Source of the DNA: Pseudomonadota bacterium
GTDB taxonomy: Bacteria; Pseudomonadota; Alphaproteobacteria; Rhizobiales; Rhizobiaceae
Reading direction: 5' to 3'
DNA length: 64,000 nucleotides
Assembly (NCBI GenBank): GCA_023399465.1
Contig: JAEWPB010000151.1
Coordinates: 15,210 to 79,209, forward strand
The translations under genes and the position numbers were made by a program. A model generated the notes under the pieces. That model saw only the letters and a program-made list of their open reading frames with translations, ran no database searches and was not told where the DNA came from. Of this stretch, positions 24,437 through 33,589 are shown one piece after another (positions within the stretch are counted from its first letter, which is position 1; each line of letters starts with the position of its first letter).

Positions 24437-24955
24437 ATGCTCACCGTGATATTGGAATGCCGGAATCACGAACCGGAACTGGCGCAGACCTTGTCAATTC
24501 TGGTCGCCGGGGCCGTCGAGGGGCTGGTCAGCGACGTCGTCGTGCTGGACCATGGTTCGAAGGACGGGACCTCGAAGGTGGCGGATGCGGCCGGCTGCCG
24601 GTTCCATGCCGAATGGGATGTGAAGGATATTCTCGACACCGCGCGTGGCGATTGGGTGCTGCTGGTCGAGCCGGGTGCCCGCCCGCAGACTGGCTGGATC
24701 GAAGAGATCGCCGAGTATGTCTCGCTGAACAAGTTGCCCGCACGCTTCACCGCGTCGCGGAACTACCGCAAGCCACTGCTGCAGCGGCTGGCCCGGCGCA
24801 AGAAGCCGCTCGAACTCGGCCTGCTGATGGCCAAGCGCCAGGCGATAGCCGCGGCCCGTTCGGGCATGAGCCTGGCGCAACTGGCAGATGGCCAGAAGAT
24901 CAAGCGGCTGTCGAGCGAGATCATCCCCTCCTGGGTGGCCTCGGCCGCACGATGA
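24437..24955 (+). CDS. Small GT-A fold glycosyltransferase-like protein
   Basis: This 172-residue protein resembles the N-terminal half of family 2 glycosyltransferases: MLTVILECRNHEPELAQTLS, VVVLDHGSKDGTSKVADAAG (nucleotide-sugar binding region) and GDWVLLVEPGARPQTGWIEE. It lacks a clear DxD and acceptor half, so it is shorter than typical enzymes. The start is ATG 24437; a TTG two codons upstream has a better spaced GGAAAG. It stands alone on the plus strand. The function is not known, and it could be a regulatory or degenerate relative. Confidence 0.75.
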   Translation: MLTVILECRNHEPELAQTLSILVAGAVEGLVSDVVVLDHGSKDGTSKVADAAGCRFHAEWDVKDILDTARGDWVLLVEPGARPQTGWIEEIAEYVSLNKLPARFTASRNYRKPLLQRLARRKKPLELGLLMAKRQAIAAARSGMSLAQLADGQKIKRLSSEIIPSWVASAAR

Positions 24956-25011
24956 TGCTTGAGAGAGCCGGCGCCTGCCTGCGGCGCCGGCAATCGTCCG
25001 GTCACTGCCGG

Positions 25012-26496
25012 TTACTGGGCGGCGATCGGCGAGACCGCTGCGGTCTTGGTCACCGGCGGCGGGTTCCATTTCCCCGTCAGCGCGGCTGCCTTCGGCGCGT
25101 AGAGCCTCATCGTCAGGGTGTATGGCCCCTCGGGTGCCGGCAGCCAGTTCCATTCCTTTTCGGCGCCGGGGTTGTCGTTCTGGAAGTAGAGGTCGAGCGA
25201 GCCGTCCGTATTGTATTTGAACGGCATCCAGCTGCTGACGGCGAAGCGGTTCATCGGATTGGCGACCTGAAAACCCTGGTCGTCGTAAAGCGTGATCGAC
25301 CAGAAGGCGTCGGTCGGCGGTATCTGGTCCTTGTCGAAATGGATGGCGTACCTGTTCTTGCCGTCGAGCGGCTGACCCGAAGCGTCGCCAAGGTTGAAGG
25401 GGTAGATGGCATCCTGGGGCAGATTGGCGCCAAGCCCCTGCTGGGCGATGACGGCACGCTTGAGGTAGTCGTTGCCGTAGACCCCCATGGTTTCGGTGTT
25501 CATCGACCAGCCATTGGTGACCCGGCCGAGGGTGGGTATTTTCCAGGCCATCAGCGCCTGGGCGTCCTGCGGCACGGTCGCAAGCGCCTTCTGCACGGTC
25601 GGCGAGGCCTTGGAGAGATCGAAGCTCTTGCCGGGTTCGAAACCGATCCGCTTCAGCCGGGCGATGATCGGCTGGTCGGTCATGTGGGGTGGATGGAGCT
25701 TCATCAGTTCGGCGGCGCGTCCGAAATAGTCGCCGGCGGAGGCCGTGTCGACCTGGACCTTGGGCGGGGTCTTCATGTCGATCGACGGATCGATCGTCAC
25801 CTTCGCCGGTTCGGGCGTCTTCCCCCATTGCGACAGCGGCGTGACCTTGTAGCCATCCTGGATCTTGCGGACGGCTTCATAGTCCGACGGTCCGTCGGTC
25901 TTGGTCCGGCCGATGACCCAGACATAGGGCGTCGGTGCGTCGATCCGCTGCGTGCCTTCCGGCAGGTTGAACTCGGCGAAGTTCTCCCGAAGTTCCGGGC
26001 GCCAGCCGGGCTGGGCGACGAGGAAGTTTCCGGGGCCGGTTCCGGTGGTGCGCCAGCCCGGCGAGGCGAAGACGTCGGTCCACATGTCGAGCATCGGCAG
26101 CAGGTAGTAGCGGCCGTCGGTATCGGGGGCGGAAACCACCACCGGCTCCTTGGTCAGATCCAGCCAGGCGCTCGAATACAGCGTGTCGAAGTTGGGACGG
26201 ACGACGACCTTCATGTCGGCGGGCGGAAACTCGCGGATATTGGCGAAGTGATTGGGCGGGCCGCCGATCGCGCCTTCCGTGGGTTCCACATTGGTCAGCT
26301 GCTTTCGCGTGGTGTCCATCGACAGCAGCGGGTAGAAATAGACATAGCCTTCGACGCCGATCGCGTGGGCTTCGTCTTCGGTGATCGCCTCGGCTGCGCC
26401 CGCGGTGGAGATGGCAAGGGCCGCAAGGCCGATCGCCAACAGGGGCATCGATAAACGCCGGCGGTACGGGGTTCGTTCGTCAGACTGCACTCGCAT
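25012..26496 (-). CDS. Exported DUF1254/DUF1214 protein
   Basis: This 494-residue protein has a signal peptide (about 1-35, SMPLLAIGLAALAISTAGAA EA). The N-terminal DUF1254 part includes GVEGYVYFYPLLSMDTTRKQ and RPNFDTLYSSAWLDL, and the C-terminal DUF1214 part includes WSITLYDDQGFQVANPMNRF and the terminal NWLPAPEGPYTLTMRLY. The family is widespread and often called a murein/cell-envelope protein, but its function is unproven. The ATG at 26496 follows AGGAGGATGCA. It is probably monocistronic; moaB ends 276 bases upstream on the same strand, with a GTACCCG/CGGGTAC hairpin (26559-26575) between them. Confidence 0.88.
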   Translation of the reverse strand: MRVQSDERTPYRRRLSMPLLAIGLAALAISTAGAAEAITEDEAHAIGVEGYVYFYPLLSMDTTRKQLTNVEPTEGAIGGPPNHFANIREFPPADMKVVVRPNFDTLYSSAWLDLTKEPVVVSAPDTDGRYYLLPMLDMWTDVFASPGWRTTGTGPGNFLVAQPGWRPELRENFAEFNLPEGTQRIDAPTPYVWVIGRTKTDGPSDYEAVRKIQDGYKVTPLSQWGKTPEPAKVTIDPSIDMKTPPKVQVDTASAGDYFGRAAELMKLHPPHMTDQPIIARLKRIGFEPGKSFDLSKASPTVQKALATVPQDAQALMAWKIPTLGRVTNGWSMNTETMGVYGNDYLKRAVIAQQGLGANLPQDAIYPFNLGDASGQPLDGKNRYAIHFDKDQIPPTDAFWSITLYDDQGFQVANPMNRFAVSSWMPFKYNTDGSLDLYFQNDNPGAEKEWNWLPAPEGPYTLTMRLYAPKAAALTGKWNPPPVTKTAAVSPIAAQ

Positions 26497-26772
26497 TGCA
26501 TCCTCCTGGCTTGGAATTCAGGTGATCTGCGAATCGAATTTTCTGGTCTCGAGAGGGAGTACCCGCGACGGGTACGGGGAAGCGCTCGCTGCATTCGGTG
26601 TAGCTGGAAGCATGAAGTGTAGTCGAAATATCGACTTCGCTCCAGAGGCCGGGCCTCATCAAGAGGGCTATGTCGGGATGGCGCAGCCCCTAGGGCAACG
26701 GTACCGCAGCAGCGGCGCGCAAGCACCGGGCAGCTCTCGTTCCGTCATACCGGCGCGCGCCGCGTCCTGGCG

Positions 26773-27327
26773 CTAGCTCCGATGTCCGCCGCGTTTCAGG
26801 TGCTCATCGAGCCGTGGCATGATCTCCACGAAGTTGCAGGGCATGTAGCGATAATCGAGTTGGTGCTTGAGGATCCCGTCCCAGGCATCCTTGCAGGCTC
26901 CGGGCGACCCGGGCAGAACGAAGATGTAGGTGGCCTTGGCCACGCCGGCGGTTGCCCGCGACTGGATGGTCGATGTTCCGATCTTGTCGTAGGAGATGCG
27001 GTGGAAGACTTCGGAAAAACCGTCCATGCGCTTTTCGAACATGGGCTCCAGTGCTTCCGGCGTCACATCCCGGCCGGTCAGGCCAGTGCCGCCGGTGGTG
27101 ATCACCACGTCGATTTCCTCGGCCATCGTCCAGGCATTGACCTGGGCGTAGATGCGGTCCTTGTCGTCGGGCACGATGGCGCGCGCCACCAGCCGGTGGC
27201 CGCTATCGACGACGCGGGCGGCAAGCACGTCGCCGGAGCGGTCATCCTCGGCGGTGCGCGTATCGGAGACGGTCAGAACGGCGATGCCGACCGGAATGAA
27301 GGGCCGCGTGTCGTCTATGCCCGGCAT
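26773..27327 (-). CDS. moaB: MoaB/Mog-family molybdenum cofactor protein
   Basis: This 184-residue protein has the MoCF-binding motifs VLTVSDTRTAEDDRSGD, VITTGGTGLTGRDVTPEAL and FVLPGSPGACKDAWDGIL. It handles adenylylation of molybdopterin, or a related step, in Mo-cofactor synthesis. The ATG at 27327 overlaps the end of ispE by 13 bases and has AGGGAG seven bases upstream, which suggests coupled expression. MoaB and Mog cannot be told apart with certainty here. Confidence 0.9.
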   Translation of the reverse strand: MPGIDDTRPFIPVGIAVLTVSDTRTAEDDRSGDVLAARVVDSGHRLVARAIVPDDKDRIYAQVNAWTMAEEIDVVITTGGTGLTGRDVTPEALEPMFEKRMDGFSEVFHRISYDKIGTSTIQSRATAGVAKATYIFVLPGSPGACKDAWDGILKHQLDYRYMPCNFVEIMPRLDEHLKRGGHRS

Positions 27328-28232
27328 GGCAAACTCCCTGAAACCGTTGTCGTCGCTTCAAAATACCAGTCGGGGCGGATGGTGAGAAGAGTTGCCTGCG
27401 CCGCATGCGCATCATCGATGTTGTCATAGACGCCGAAGCAGGTCGCGCCCGAGCCGGACATGCGCACGAAGCTTGCGCCATGGCTGCGCAGCAGGTCCGA
27501 AATCTCCGCGATCTCGCCGACCAAAGTGCGGGCGGGGGGCTCGAGATCGTTGCGAAGGTTGCTGATCGCGGCAAGCCACTCGGCCGGGCTCTGCGGTGCC
27601 GGGGAAATGGCAAGCGTGCCGTTGGTCTTGCAGTGCAGCGCCCGGAACACCTCCGGCGTCGACACGGCCTTCAGCGGATTGGCGAGCACGAGCGCGAAGG
27701 ATGGAAGGTCCGGCACCGGCTCGATCGTCTCGCCGATGCCGCGGGCGATCAGCGGCTGGCTGGCAAGGCACATCGGCACATCGGCACCAAGCCGGATGGC
27801 CAGCGCATCGAGGTCGATGGAACCGGACGGGACGTTCCAGACGCGCAGCAGCCCGCGCAAGGCCGCAGCGGCGTCGGCCGAGCCGCCGCCGATGCCCGAG
27901 GCCACCGGCAGGTTCTTTTCGAGATGGATCTGAACCGGACCGGCCTCGTGGCCGGACGCGTGCACGGCCGCTCGCAGCATGTCGCGTGCCTTCAGCACCA
28001 GATTGCCGCCGTTGTCGCTGCCGTCCTGCGAAAGCAGTGCGGCGAAACGGCCGGAAAGGCTGAAGCTGTCGCTGGCGGACGGGGTGAAGTCCAGCCGGTC
28101 GCCGCAATCGGCAAAGGTCACCAGGCTCTCGAGCAGGTGATAGCCGTCGTCGCGCTGGCCCGTGACATGCAGGGCTAGGTTGATTTTCGCGCGGGCGCGC
28201 TCGTGGATCGTCGGAAAGGCCAAATCCGGCAT
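27315..28232 (-). CDS. ispE: 4-diphosphocytidyl-2-C-methyl-D-erythritol kinase
   Basis: This 305-residue GHMP kinase has RAKINLALHVTGQRDDGYH at the N terminus (K16 is the conserved lysine), the ATP loop PVASGIGGGSADAAAALR at 109-126, and RMSGSGATCFGVY near the C terminus. It phosphorylates CDP-methylerythritol in the MEP isoprenoid pathway. With the ATG at 28232 it starts 28 bases after the TPR gene on the same strand. The presence of ispB two genes upstream groups isoprenoid functions here. Confidence 0.93.
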   Translation of the reverse strand: MPDLAFPTIHERARAKINLALHVTGQRDDGYHLLESLVTFADCGDRLDFTPSASDSFSLSGRFAALLSQDGSDNGGNLVLKARDMLRAAVHASGHEAGPVQIHLEKNLPVASGIGGGSADAAAALRGLLRVWNVPSGSIDLDALAIRLGADVPMCLASQPLIARGIGETIEPVPDLPSFALVLANPLKAVSTPEVFRALHCKTNGTLAISPAPQSPAEWLAAISNLRNDLEPPARTLVGEIAEISDLLRSHGASFVRMSGSGATCFGVYDNIDDAHAAQATLLTIRPDWYFEATTTVSGSLPCRA

Positions 28233-28260
28233 GCGGCTGCTCAAACCCTCGGATACGCGC

Positions 28261-30357
28261 TTATTCGCTCGGCAAGTCGATCGTCTGGCCGGGGACAAGC
28301 CGGTTCGGATTACGCTTCAGCCGTGGATTGGCGTCGAGGATTTCCTGAAACCGCTGTCCGTCGCCGAGCATTTCCTCGGCAATCTTCCAGAGTGTTTCTC
28401 CCGGCAGGATGATGTGCTGGGCGGGCACCGCTTCCGCCTTGGTGTCGGGGGTGGCCGGCATCTGGTTGGACGGAGTTTCGAGTTCGGGTTCGGTCTGGGG
28501 CTCCTTGGTGATCGCCGGGTCGGTCGCCGGCTTGCCGGCATCGCCATTCGGCGCCGGGGCAGCGGCTGCGCCAGAAGCGCTTCCGGTCGCCAGCTGCGTT
28601 GGTGTCAGAGCCGGCAGGCCGTTGCGGATCTTGTCCTCGATCTTCGGGATCTCCGGCAGTTCCGGCTTCATCGTCAGCGCCCGCTGCCACTGGTAGACCG
28701 CCTCGACCTGGCGGCCGACACGCCAGTAGGCATCGCCGAGATGGTCGTTGATCGTCGGGTCGCCGGCCTTGAGATCGGCGGCGCGCTCGAGTTCCTCGAC
28801 CGCATTGTCGAAGCGGTTCAGCCGGTAATAGGCCCAGCCGAGCGAATCGACGATGTAGCCGTCGTCCGGACGAAGCTCGACGGCGCGGCGGATCATCTCC
28901 AGGCCCTCGTCGAGATTGCGGTTCATGTCGACCCAGGAATAGCCGAGATAGTTCAGCACCTGCGGCTGGTCGGGATTGAGCTCGAGCGCCTTGCGGAAGT
29001 TCGGCTCGGCCTTGTCCCACTGCTTCAGCCGCTCATAGGCGATGCCGCGCTGGAAGAATACCGGCCACTGGCTGCGGTTGGCCACCGGCCCGATGACCTC
29101 GACGGCGGCGTCGAAGGTGCGGGCCATCTCCTCGTAGTCCTTGGCGTCGGAAAGTACGCCGCCATAGGCGAGGTAGCTGCGGATATCCTTGGGATCCGCC
29201 TCGATCAGCGACTTCAGGTGCTTGCGGGCCTCGTCGACCTTGCCGGTCTGGGCGAGCGTCACGCCGAGCTGCAGCTCGGAGATCCGGCGCATCGGCGAAT
29301 CGGCCGGCACCCGGCGGTAGAACTCGATCGCGCGTTCCAGCTGCTTGGTGTTCTCGGCAATGCCGCCGAGCAGGACGAGCGTGTCGTCGCTCTTCGGATC
29401 AAGTGCGAACGCGGCCTGCAGATAGAGCGTCACGGCGTCGTCGGCGCCCTGGCGGTTCAGCGCGCTGCCGACCGAAAACAGCACGGCGGCGGCCCCCTGC
29501 GAGGCCGTCGTGATCTGCTGCTTCGGCTTGTCGCCCTTGGCGATGCTGTCGCGGAGCGCCTTCAGCGGCGCGTAGTTGCTGATGAAGTTCTCGCCGACGG
29601 CGATCGTGTCCAGCGCCTTCTGCTTGTTGCCCTGCTGGGCTTCCAGCCGGGCAAGGGCCATGACCGCGCGGATGAAGGTGTCGGGGGCGGTCGAACTGCC
29701 GTCGCGATCGAGGATCGCCTCGTTGAGATGCGTGCGGGCCGCCGAGACATTGCCGCTAGCGGCGGCAAGCGCGCCGGCATGGTAGTTCTTGAAGATCGCG
29801 AACCACTCCGGGCCCTTGAGCTTCTTGATCATCTGCAGCGCTTCGTCGCTCTTGCCGGCGCCCATCCGCGCCCAGGCGACGAGCAAGCTGTTCATCATCC
29901 GCTCGAGGTCGTTCGGGCCGCTGTAGACGAGGATCTTCTCGGCCGCCGCATGGTCGCCGCGATGGATCGCGTCGAGACCGCGCACCATCGTGGTGATGCG
30001 TTCCACAGACGGATCGTTCTTCAGTTCCTCGGCATATTTGACGCCGTCCTTGAAATCGCCGTTCATCAGCAGCGAGATCATCAGCCGCTCGCGGATTTCC
30101 AGATTGCGCGGATCGAACTCCAGCGCCTTGCGATAGAAGGCGATGGCATTCTCGTAGTCCTTGTCGACATCCGCGGTGCGGGCGGCAAGAAAGGCGCCGG
30201 AGAAGGTGGAGATGCGGTCCGGGCTGAACGCTTCGGCGGCGGTCTCGCCACCTTCGGCCGTAGCTGCCGCGGCGAATGCCGCCGACCCGCCGGAAAACGC
30301 CACCGCGATGGTCAGCGCAGCCCCGGAAAGAAGGCGGATGGCAAATCTCTGCCGCAT
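28261..30357 (-). CDS. Exported TPR-repeat protein with a C-terminal LysM-like domain
   Basis: This 698-residue protein begins with a signal peptide (MRQRFAIRLLSGAALTIAVA, then AFAAA). Many tetratricopeptide repeats follow, with clear ones near 75-105, 385-420 and 465-600 (for example KAEPNFRKALELNPDQPQVL). After a Pro/Thr/Glu-rich linker (about 605-650) it ends in a LysM-like module (HIILPGETLWKIAEEMLGDG, then NPNRLVPGQTIDLP). TPRs mediate protein contacts and LysM binds peptidoglycan, so a periplasmic scaffold is inferred. The ATG at 30357 has AAAGG seven bases upstream. It lies between ispB and ispE. Confidence 0.85.
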   Translation of the reverse strand: MRQRFAIRLLSGAALTIAVAFSGGSAAFAAAATAEGGETAAEAFSPDRISTFSGAFLAARTADVDKDYENAIAFYRKALEFDPRNLEIRERLMISLLMNGDFKDGVKYAEELKNDPSVERITTMVRGLDAIHRGDHAAAEKILVYSGPNDLERMMNSLLVAWARMGAGKSDEALQMIKKLKGPEWFAIFKNYHAGALAAASGNVSAARTHLNEAILDRDGSSTAPDTFIRAVMALARLEAQQGNKQKALDTIAVGENFISNYAPLKALRDSIAKGDKPKQQITTASQGAAAVLFSVGSALNRQGADDAVTLYLQAAFALDPKSDDTLVLLGGIAENTKQLERAIEFYRRVPADSPMRRISELQLGVTLAQTGKVDEARKHLKSLIEADPKDIRSYLAYGGVLSDAKDYEEMARTFDAAVEVIGPVANRSQWPVFFQRGIAYERLKQWDKAEPNFRKALELNPDQPQVLNYLGYSWVDMNRNLDEGLEMIRRAVELRPDDGYIVDSLGWAYYRLNRFDNAVEELERAADLKAGDPTINDHLGDAYWRVGRQVEAVYQWQRALTMKPELPEIPKIEDKIRNGLPALTPTQLATGSASGAAAAPAPNGDAGKPATDPAITKEPQTEPELETPSNQMPATPDTKAEAVPAQHIILPGETLWKIAEEMLGDGQRFQEILDANPRLKRNPNRLVPGQTIDLPSE

Positions 30358-30480
30358 GGAGAAACCTTTCGTCGAAGAATGCCGGCCGCTGACCGGCGGC
30401 ACCATTTCATGTGCCGACTGAGTTCATACCAGAATGGCTTTTTTGAAGCAGCCCCGCAAGGAAATCCAACCCGGCGGAAA

Positions 30481-31497
30481 TCAGCTCACGCGGTCGATGC
30501 AGAAGTCGATCACTTCCATCAGCGCCGATTTCCACGGCGACTGCGGCAGCGGCGCCAGCGCATCGCGGGCGATCGTTCCGTAGTGGATCGCACGCGCCGT
30601 CGTATCGCTCAGTGCTCCGTATTTGGTGATCAGGCCGAGGGCCTTTTCGAGGTTTTCATCGCCGTTGTCGCCACCCTCGATCGCGGTCTTCCAGAAGGCG
30701 CGGTCTTCGGCCGTGCCGCGACGATACGCCAGGATGACCGGCAGGGTGATCTTGCCCTCGCGGAAGTCGTCGCCGACGTTCTTGCCGAGGTCGGTTGCCT
30801 TGCCACCGTAGTCGAGCACGTCGTCCACCAGCTGGAAGGCCAGCCCGAGGTTCATCCCGTAGGATTTCAGTGCGCTGCGCTTTGCCTTTTCGGTGCCGGC
30901 CACGATCGGGCCGACTTCGGCAGCGGCGGCAAAGAGGGCGGCGGTCTTGGCGCGGATGACCGCGAGATAGTCGTCCTCGGTGGTCTCCATGTTCTTGGCG
31001 ACCGAAAGCTGCAGCACCTCGCCTTCGGCGATCACCGAGGCGGCGGTCGAAAGCACGTCGAGCGCCTCGAGCGATCCGACCTCGACCATCATGCGGAAGG
31101 CCTGGCCGAGCAGGAAATCGCCGACGAGGACGCTGGCCTGGTTGCCCCAGATCATCCGGGCGGTGGATTTGCCGCGGCGCAGGTCGCTTTCGTCGACCAC
31201 GTCGTCGTGCAGCAATGTCGCGGTGTGCATGAACTCGACGCTGGTGGCGAGCTTGACATGGGCGTCGCCGTGATAGTCGAACATCGCCGCCGAGGCGAGC
31301 GTCAGCATCGGGCGCAGGCGCTTGCCACCGGACGAGATCAGGTGGTTGGCGACTTCCGGGATCATCTGCACATCCGAGCCGGCCTTGGAGAGGATCAGCT
31401 GATTCACCCGCTCCATATCGGCCTTGGTCAGGTCGACAAGCGGCTGCACCGATGCCATTTTATTCTTGTTTTCCTCAAGCGGTATTACAACGCCCAA
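30481..31497 (-). CDS. ispB: Octaprenyl (polyprenyl) diphosphate synthase
   Basis: This 338-residue trans-prenyltransferase has both Asp-rich motifs, DDVVD at 98-102 (LLHDDVVDESDLRRGK) and DDVLD at 225-229, plus GGKRLRP. It makes the long polyprenyl chain for ubiquinone and thus works upstream of ubiA at 48.6 kb. The start is TTG at 31497 with GGAGT eight bases upstream; the alternative ATG (codon 14) would remove the family-typical MGVVIPLEEN N terminus. A promoter candidate lies just upstream. Confidence 0.93.
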   Translation of the reverse strand: MGVVIPLEENKNKMASVQPLVDLTKADMERVNQLILSKAGSDVQMIPEVANHLISSGGKRLRPMLTLASAAMFDYHGDAHVKLATSVEFMHTATLLHDDVVDESDLRRGKSTARMIWGNQASVLVGDFLLGQAFRMMVEVGSLEALDVLSTAASVIAEGEVLQLSVAKNMETTEDDYLAVIRAKTAALFAAAAEVGPIVAGTEKAKRSALKSYGMNLGLAFQLVDDVLDYGGKATDLGKNVGDDFREGKITLPVILAYRRGTAEDRAFWKTAIEGGDNGDENLEKALGLITKYGALSDTTARAIHYGTIARDALAPLPQSPWKSALMEVIDFCIDRVS

Positions 31498-31529
31498 TGA
31501 TCCGGACTCCTATTCATGCATTGGTTTTG

Positions 31530-31558
31530 ACAATAGAAAGGGGTAGGTGCTGCGGCAA
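31530..31558 (-). promoter_or_regulatory. Candidate promoter of ispB
   Basis: On the minus strand TTGCCG (31558-31553) - 17 bases - TATTGT (31535-31530) fits a sigma-70 promoter and gives a leader of about 25 bases. A plus-strand TTGACA (31527-31532) in the same interval could serve the divergent DUF2007 gene, but its -10 is poor. Confidence 0.4.
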
Positions 31559-31605
31559 GAGGTGAAATGCCACGTCAATGCAAAATCGGCAGGGAAAGGA
31601 GCGCT

Positions 31606-31836
31606 ATGCACGAACTTATCCGAACGAATGATCCGGTGGTGCTTTCCTTCGCTGAAAGCCTGATGAAGGATGCCGGGATCCACTGTCTCGTCGCCGACCG
31701 CGACATGAGCATCCTCGAAGGCTCTCTCGGCATGCTGCCGCGGCGCTTCCTGGTCGAGGACGACCGGGCCGATGAAGCGCGCCAGATCCTCAAGGACGCC
31801 GGCCTCGGCGACGAATTGCTGGCGGACGACAAGTGA
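31606..31836 (+). CDS. DUF2007-domain small protein
   Basis: This 76-residue protein matches the DUF2007 (putative signal-transducing/PII-like) pattern: HELIRTNDPVVLSFAESLMK, GIHCLVADRDMSILEGSLG, RRFLVEDDRADEARQIL. Its role is unknown. The ATG at 31606 follows AAGGAG closely; a longer frame starting at 31567 lacks such a signal. Its stop overlaps the next start (GTGA), so it is coupled to the methyltransferase gene. Confidence 0.85.
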   Translation: MHELIRTNDPVVLSFAESLMKDAGIHCLVADRDMSILEGSLGMLPRRFLVEDDRADEARQILKDAGLGDELLADDK

Positions 31837-32627
31837 ACGCGCCGATGACCGCAGACATTGCCGAGACCGTCGATGCCTTCCATCGCGGCAGGTTCCATAT
31901 CGTACAGCCGCGCGATCGCGGCCATCGCTCGGGTATGGATGCGATGCTGCTCGCCTCGCTGGTGGCGGCCTCGGGTCCGGTTCGTGTCGCCGATCTCGGG
32001 GCGGGGGCAGGAGCCGCCGGCATGGCAGTCGCTTCCCGGCTGGAGGAGGCCGAGGTGACGCTCTTCGAACGTTCGCCGGAGATGGCCGCATATGCCCGCA
32101 AGAGCCTCGCGCTTGCCGGCAACGAGCGGTTTGCCGCCCGCGTCTCGGTCAACGAGGCGGATGTCGCGGTGACCGGCAAGACGCGGATCGCTTCCGGCCT
32201 GGTGGATGATCACTTCCACCACGTCATCATGAACCCGCCCTTCAACGATGCCAGCGACCGGCGCACGCCCGACAGCCTGAAGGCCGAGGCCCACGCCATG
32301 ACCGATGGCCTGTTCGAGGCCTGGATCCGCACAGCCGGCGCCATCATGGTGCCGGGCGGGCAACTGTCGTTGATCGCCCGGCCGCAATCGATCGCCGAGA
32401 TCATCGAGGCCTGCGGCAAACGGTTCGGCGGGCTGGAGATCACCGCCATCCACCCGCGCGACGGCGAGAATGCGGTGCGCATCCTCGTGACTGCGATCAA
32501 GGGCTCGCGGGCGCGGCTGAACCTCAGGTCGCCGCTCGTCATGCACGAACCGGACAGCCATCGCTTCTCGGCCTTCGTCGACGACCTCAACAACGGCCGG
32601 GCGGCCTACCACCGCAAGGGACGATGA
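31833..32627 (+). CDS. tRNA1(Val) (adenine-37-N6)-methyltransferase-like protein
   Basis: This 264-residue class I methyltransferase has the SAM loop VADLGAGAGAAGMAVASRL (52-70) and the catalytic NPPF at 134-137 (VIMNPPFNDAS), as in TrmN6/YfiC, which methylates A37 of tRNA1(Val). The length suits the family. The GTG at 31833 overlaps the DUF2007 stop by four bases; an ATG four codons later is an alternative. The exact RNA target is inferred. Confidence 0.85.
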   Translation: MNAPMTADIAETVDAFHRGRFHIVQPRDRGHRSGMDAMLLASLVAASGPVRVADLGAGAGAAGMAVASRLEEAEVTLFERSPEMAAYARKSLALAGNERFAARVSVNEADVAVTGKTRIASGLVDDHFHHVIMNPPFNDASDRRTPDSLKAEAHAMTDGLFEAWIRTAGAIMVPGGQLSLIARPQSIAEIIEACGKRFGGLEITAIHPRDGENAVRILVTAIKGSRARLNLRSPLVMHEPDSHRFSAFVDDLNNGRAAYHRKGR

Positions 32628-32703
32628 TTTTTGCGACTCGCCATTGTGTTTGTTTCAGGCATGCATACATCACGGAATGGATCTATCGAGATAGGGATGT
32701 GAG

Positions 32704-33570
32704 ATGGCCGGAGTATTGAAGCGTTTGGTTCCGAAGCGTTTTCGCAGGGAGGAGACCGTCATTCCGGTCGTCCGCCTGCACGGTATCATCATGGCGGGGG
32801 GCAACCAGTTCCGTCCGGCGCTCAACCTCGCTTCGGTCGCCACCGCCCTCGACAAAGCCTTCGCGATGAAGGATGCGCCTGCCGTCGCCATCTCCGTCAA
32901 CTCGCCCGGCGGTTCGCCCGTCCAGTCGCGGATGATCTTCCAGCGCATCCGCACGCTCGCTACGGAAAAAGACAAGCCAGTGCTGATGTTCGTCGAGGAT
33001 GTCGCGGCGTCCGGCGGTTACATGATCGCTCTTGCCGGTGACGAGATTTTCGCCGATCCGACCTCGATCGTCGGCTCGATCGGCGTCGTTTCCGGCGGCT
33101 TCGGTTTTCCCGACCTGCTGAAGAAGATCGGCGTCGAACGTCGCGTCTACACCGCCGGGGAAAACAAGGTCCTGCTCGATCCGTTCCAGCCGGAGAAGGA
33201 GAAGGACATCGAATACCTGAAGAGCCTGCAGGAGGAGATCCACAAGGTCTTCATCGACATGGTGAAGCAGCGTCGCGGCGCCAAGCTTGCCGAAGACAGC
33301 GAGATCTTTTCGGGGCTGTTCTGGACCGGCGGGCGTGGCCTCGCGCTCGGCCTGGTCGACGGCCTTGCCGACATGCGCGAGGAACTCAAGCGCCGTTTCG
33401 GCGACAAGGTGAAGCTGGAGCTGGTGAGTGGTGCCCGCGACTTCTTCGGGCGGCGTCTGCCGGGCGTCACCGCGGCCGGCAACCTTGGCGAGCGCATTGC
33501 CGCGTCTGCGGCATCGGGGCTTGTCGAAACGGTCGAGGAAAAGGCATTGTGGGCGCGTTACGGATTGTAA
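32704..33570 (+). CDS. S49-family (SppA-like) serine peptidase without a signal peptide
   Basis: This 288-residue protein has the S49 features SVNSPGGSPVQS, the nucleophile S103 in EDVAASGGYMIAL and the general-base lysine K155 in TAGENKVLLDPF. The N terminus lacks a convincing membrane helix, so the short form may act in the cytosol or at the inner membrane surface as a signal-peptide-degrading or membrane-associated protease. The ATG at 32704 has AGGG eight bases upstream. A small membrane protein gene follows 20 bases downstream and is probably cotranscribed. Confidence 0.9.
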   Translation: MAGVLKRLVPKRFRREETVIPVVRLHGIIMAGGNQFRPALNLASVATALDKAFAMKDAPAVAISVNSPGGSPVQSRMIFQRIRTLATEKDKPVLMFVEDVAASGGYMIALAGDEIFADPTSIVGSIGVVSGGFGFPDLLKKIGVERRVYTAGENKVLLDPFQPEKEKDIEYLKSLQEEIHKVFIDMVKQRRGAKLAEDSEIFSGLFWTGGRGLALGLVDGLADMREELKRRFGDKVKLELVSGARDFFGRRLPGVTAAGNLGERIAASAASGLVETVEEKALWARYGL

Positions 33571-33589
33571 GCCGGGAGGTGGCCATGAC

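Noticed and set aside
24406..26454. Plus-strand open frame of about 680 codons opposite the DUF1254 gene
   Set aside because: The minus-strand DUF1254 protein has a signal peptide and conserved domains; the plus-strand frame has none.
28162..31500. Plus-strand open frame of more than 1100 codons opposite ispB, the TPR gene and ispE
   Set aside because: It is the antisense shadow of three recognisable genes in GC-rich DNA; its translation is rich in Arg/Gly/His/Asp without any known motif.
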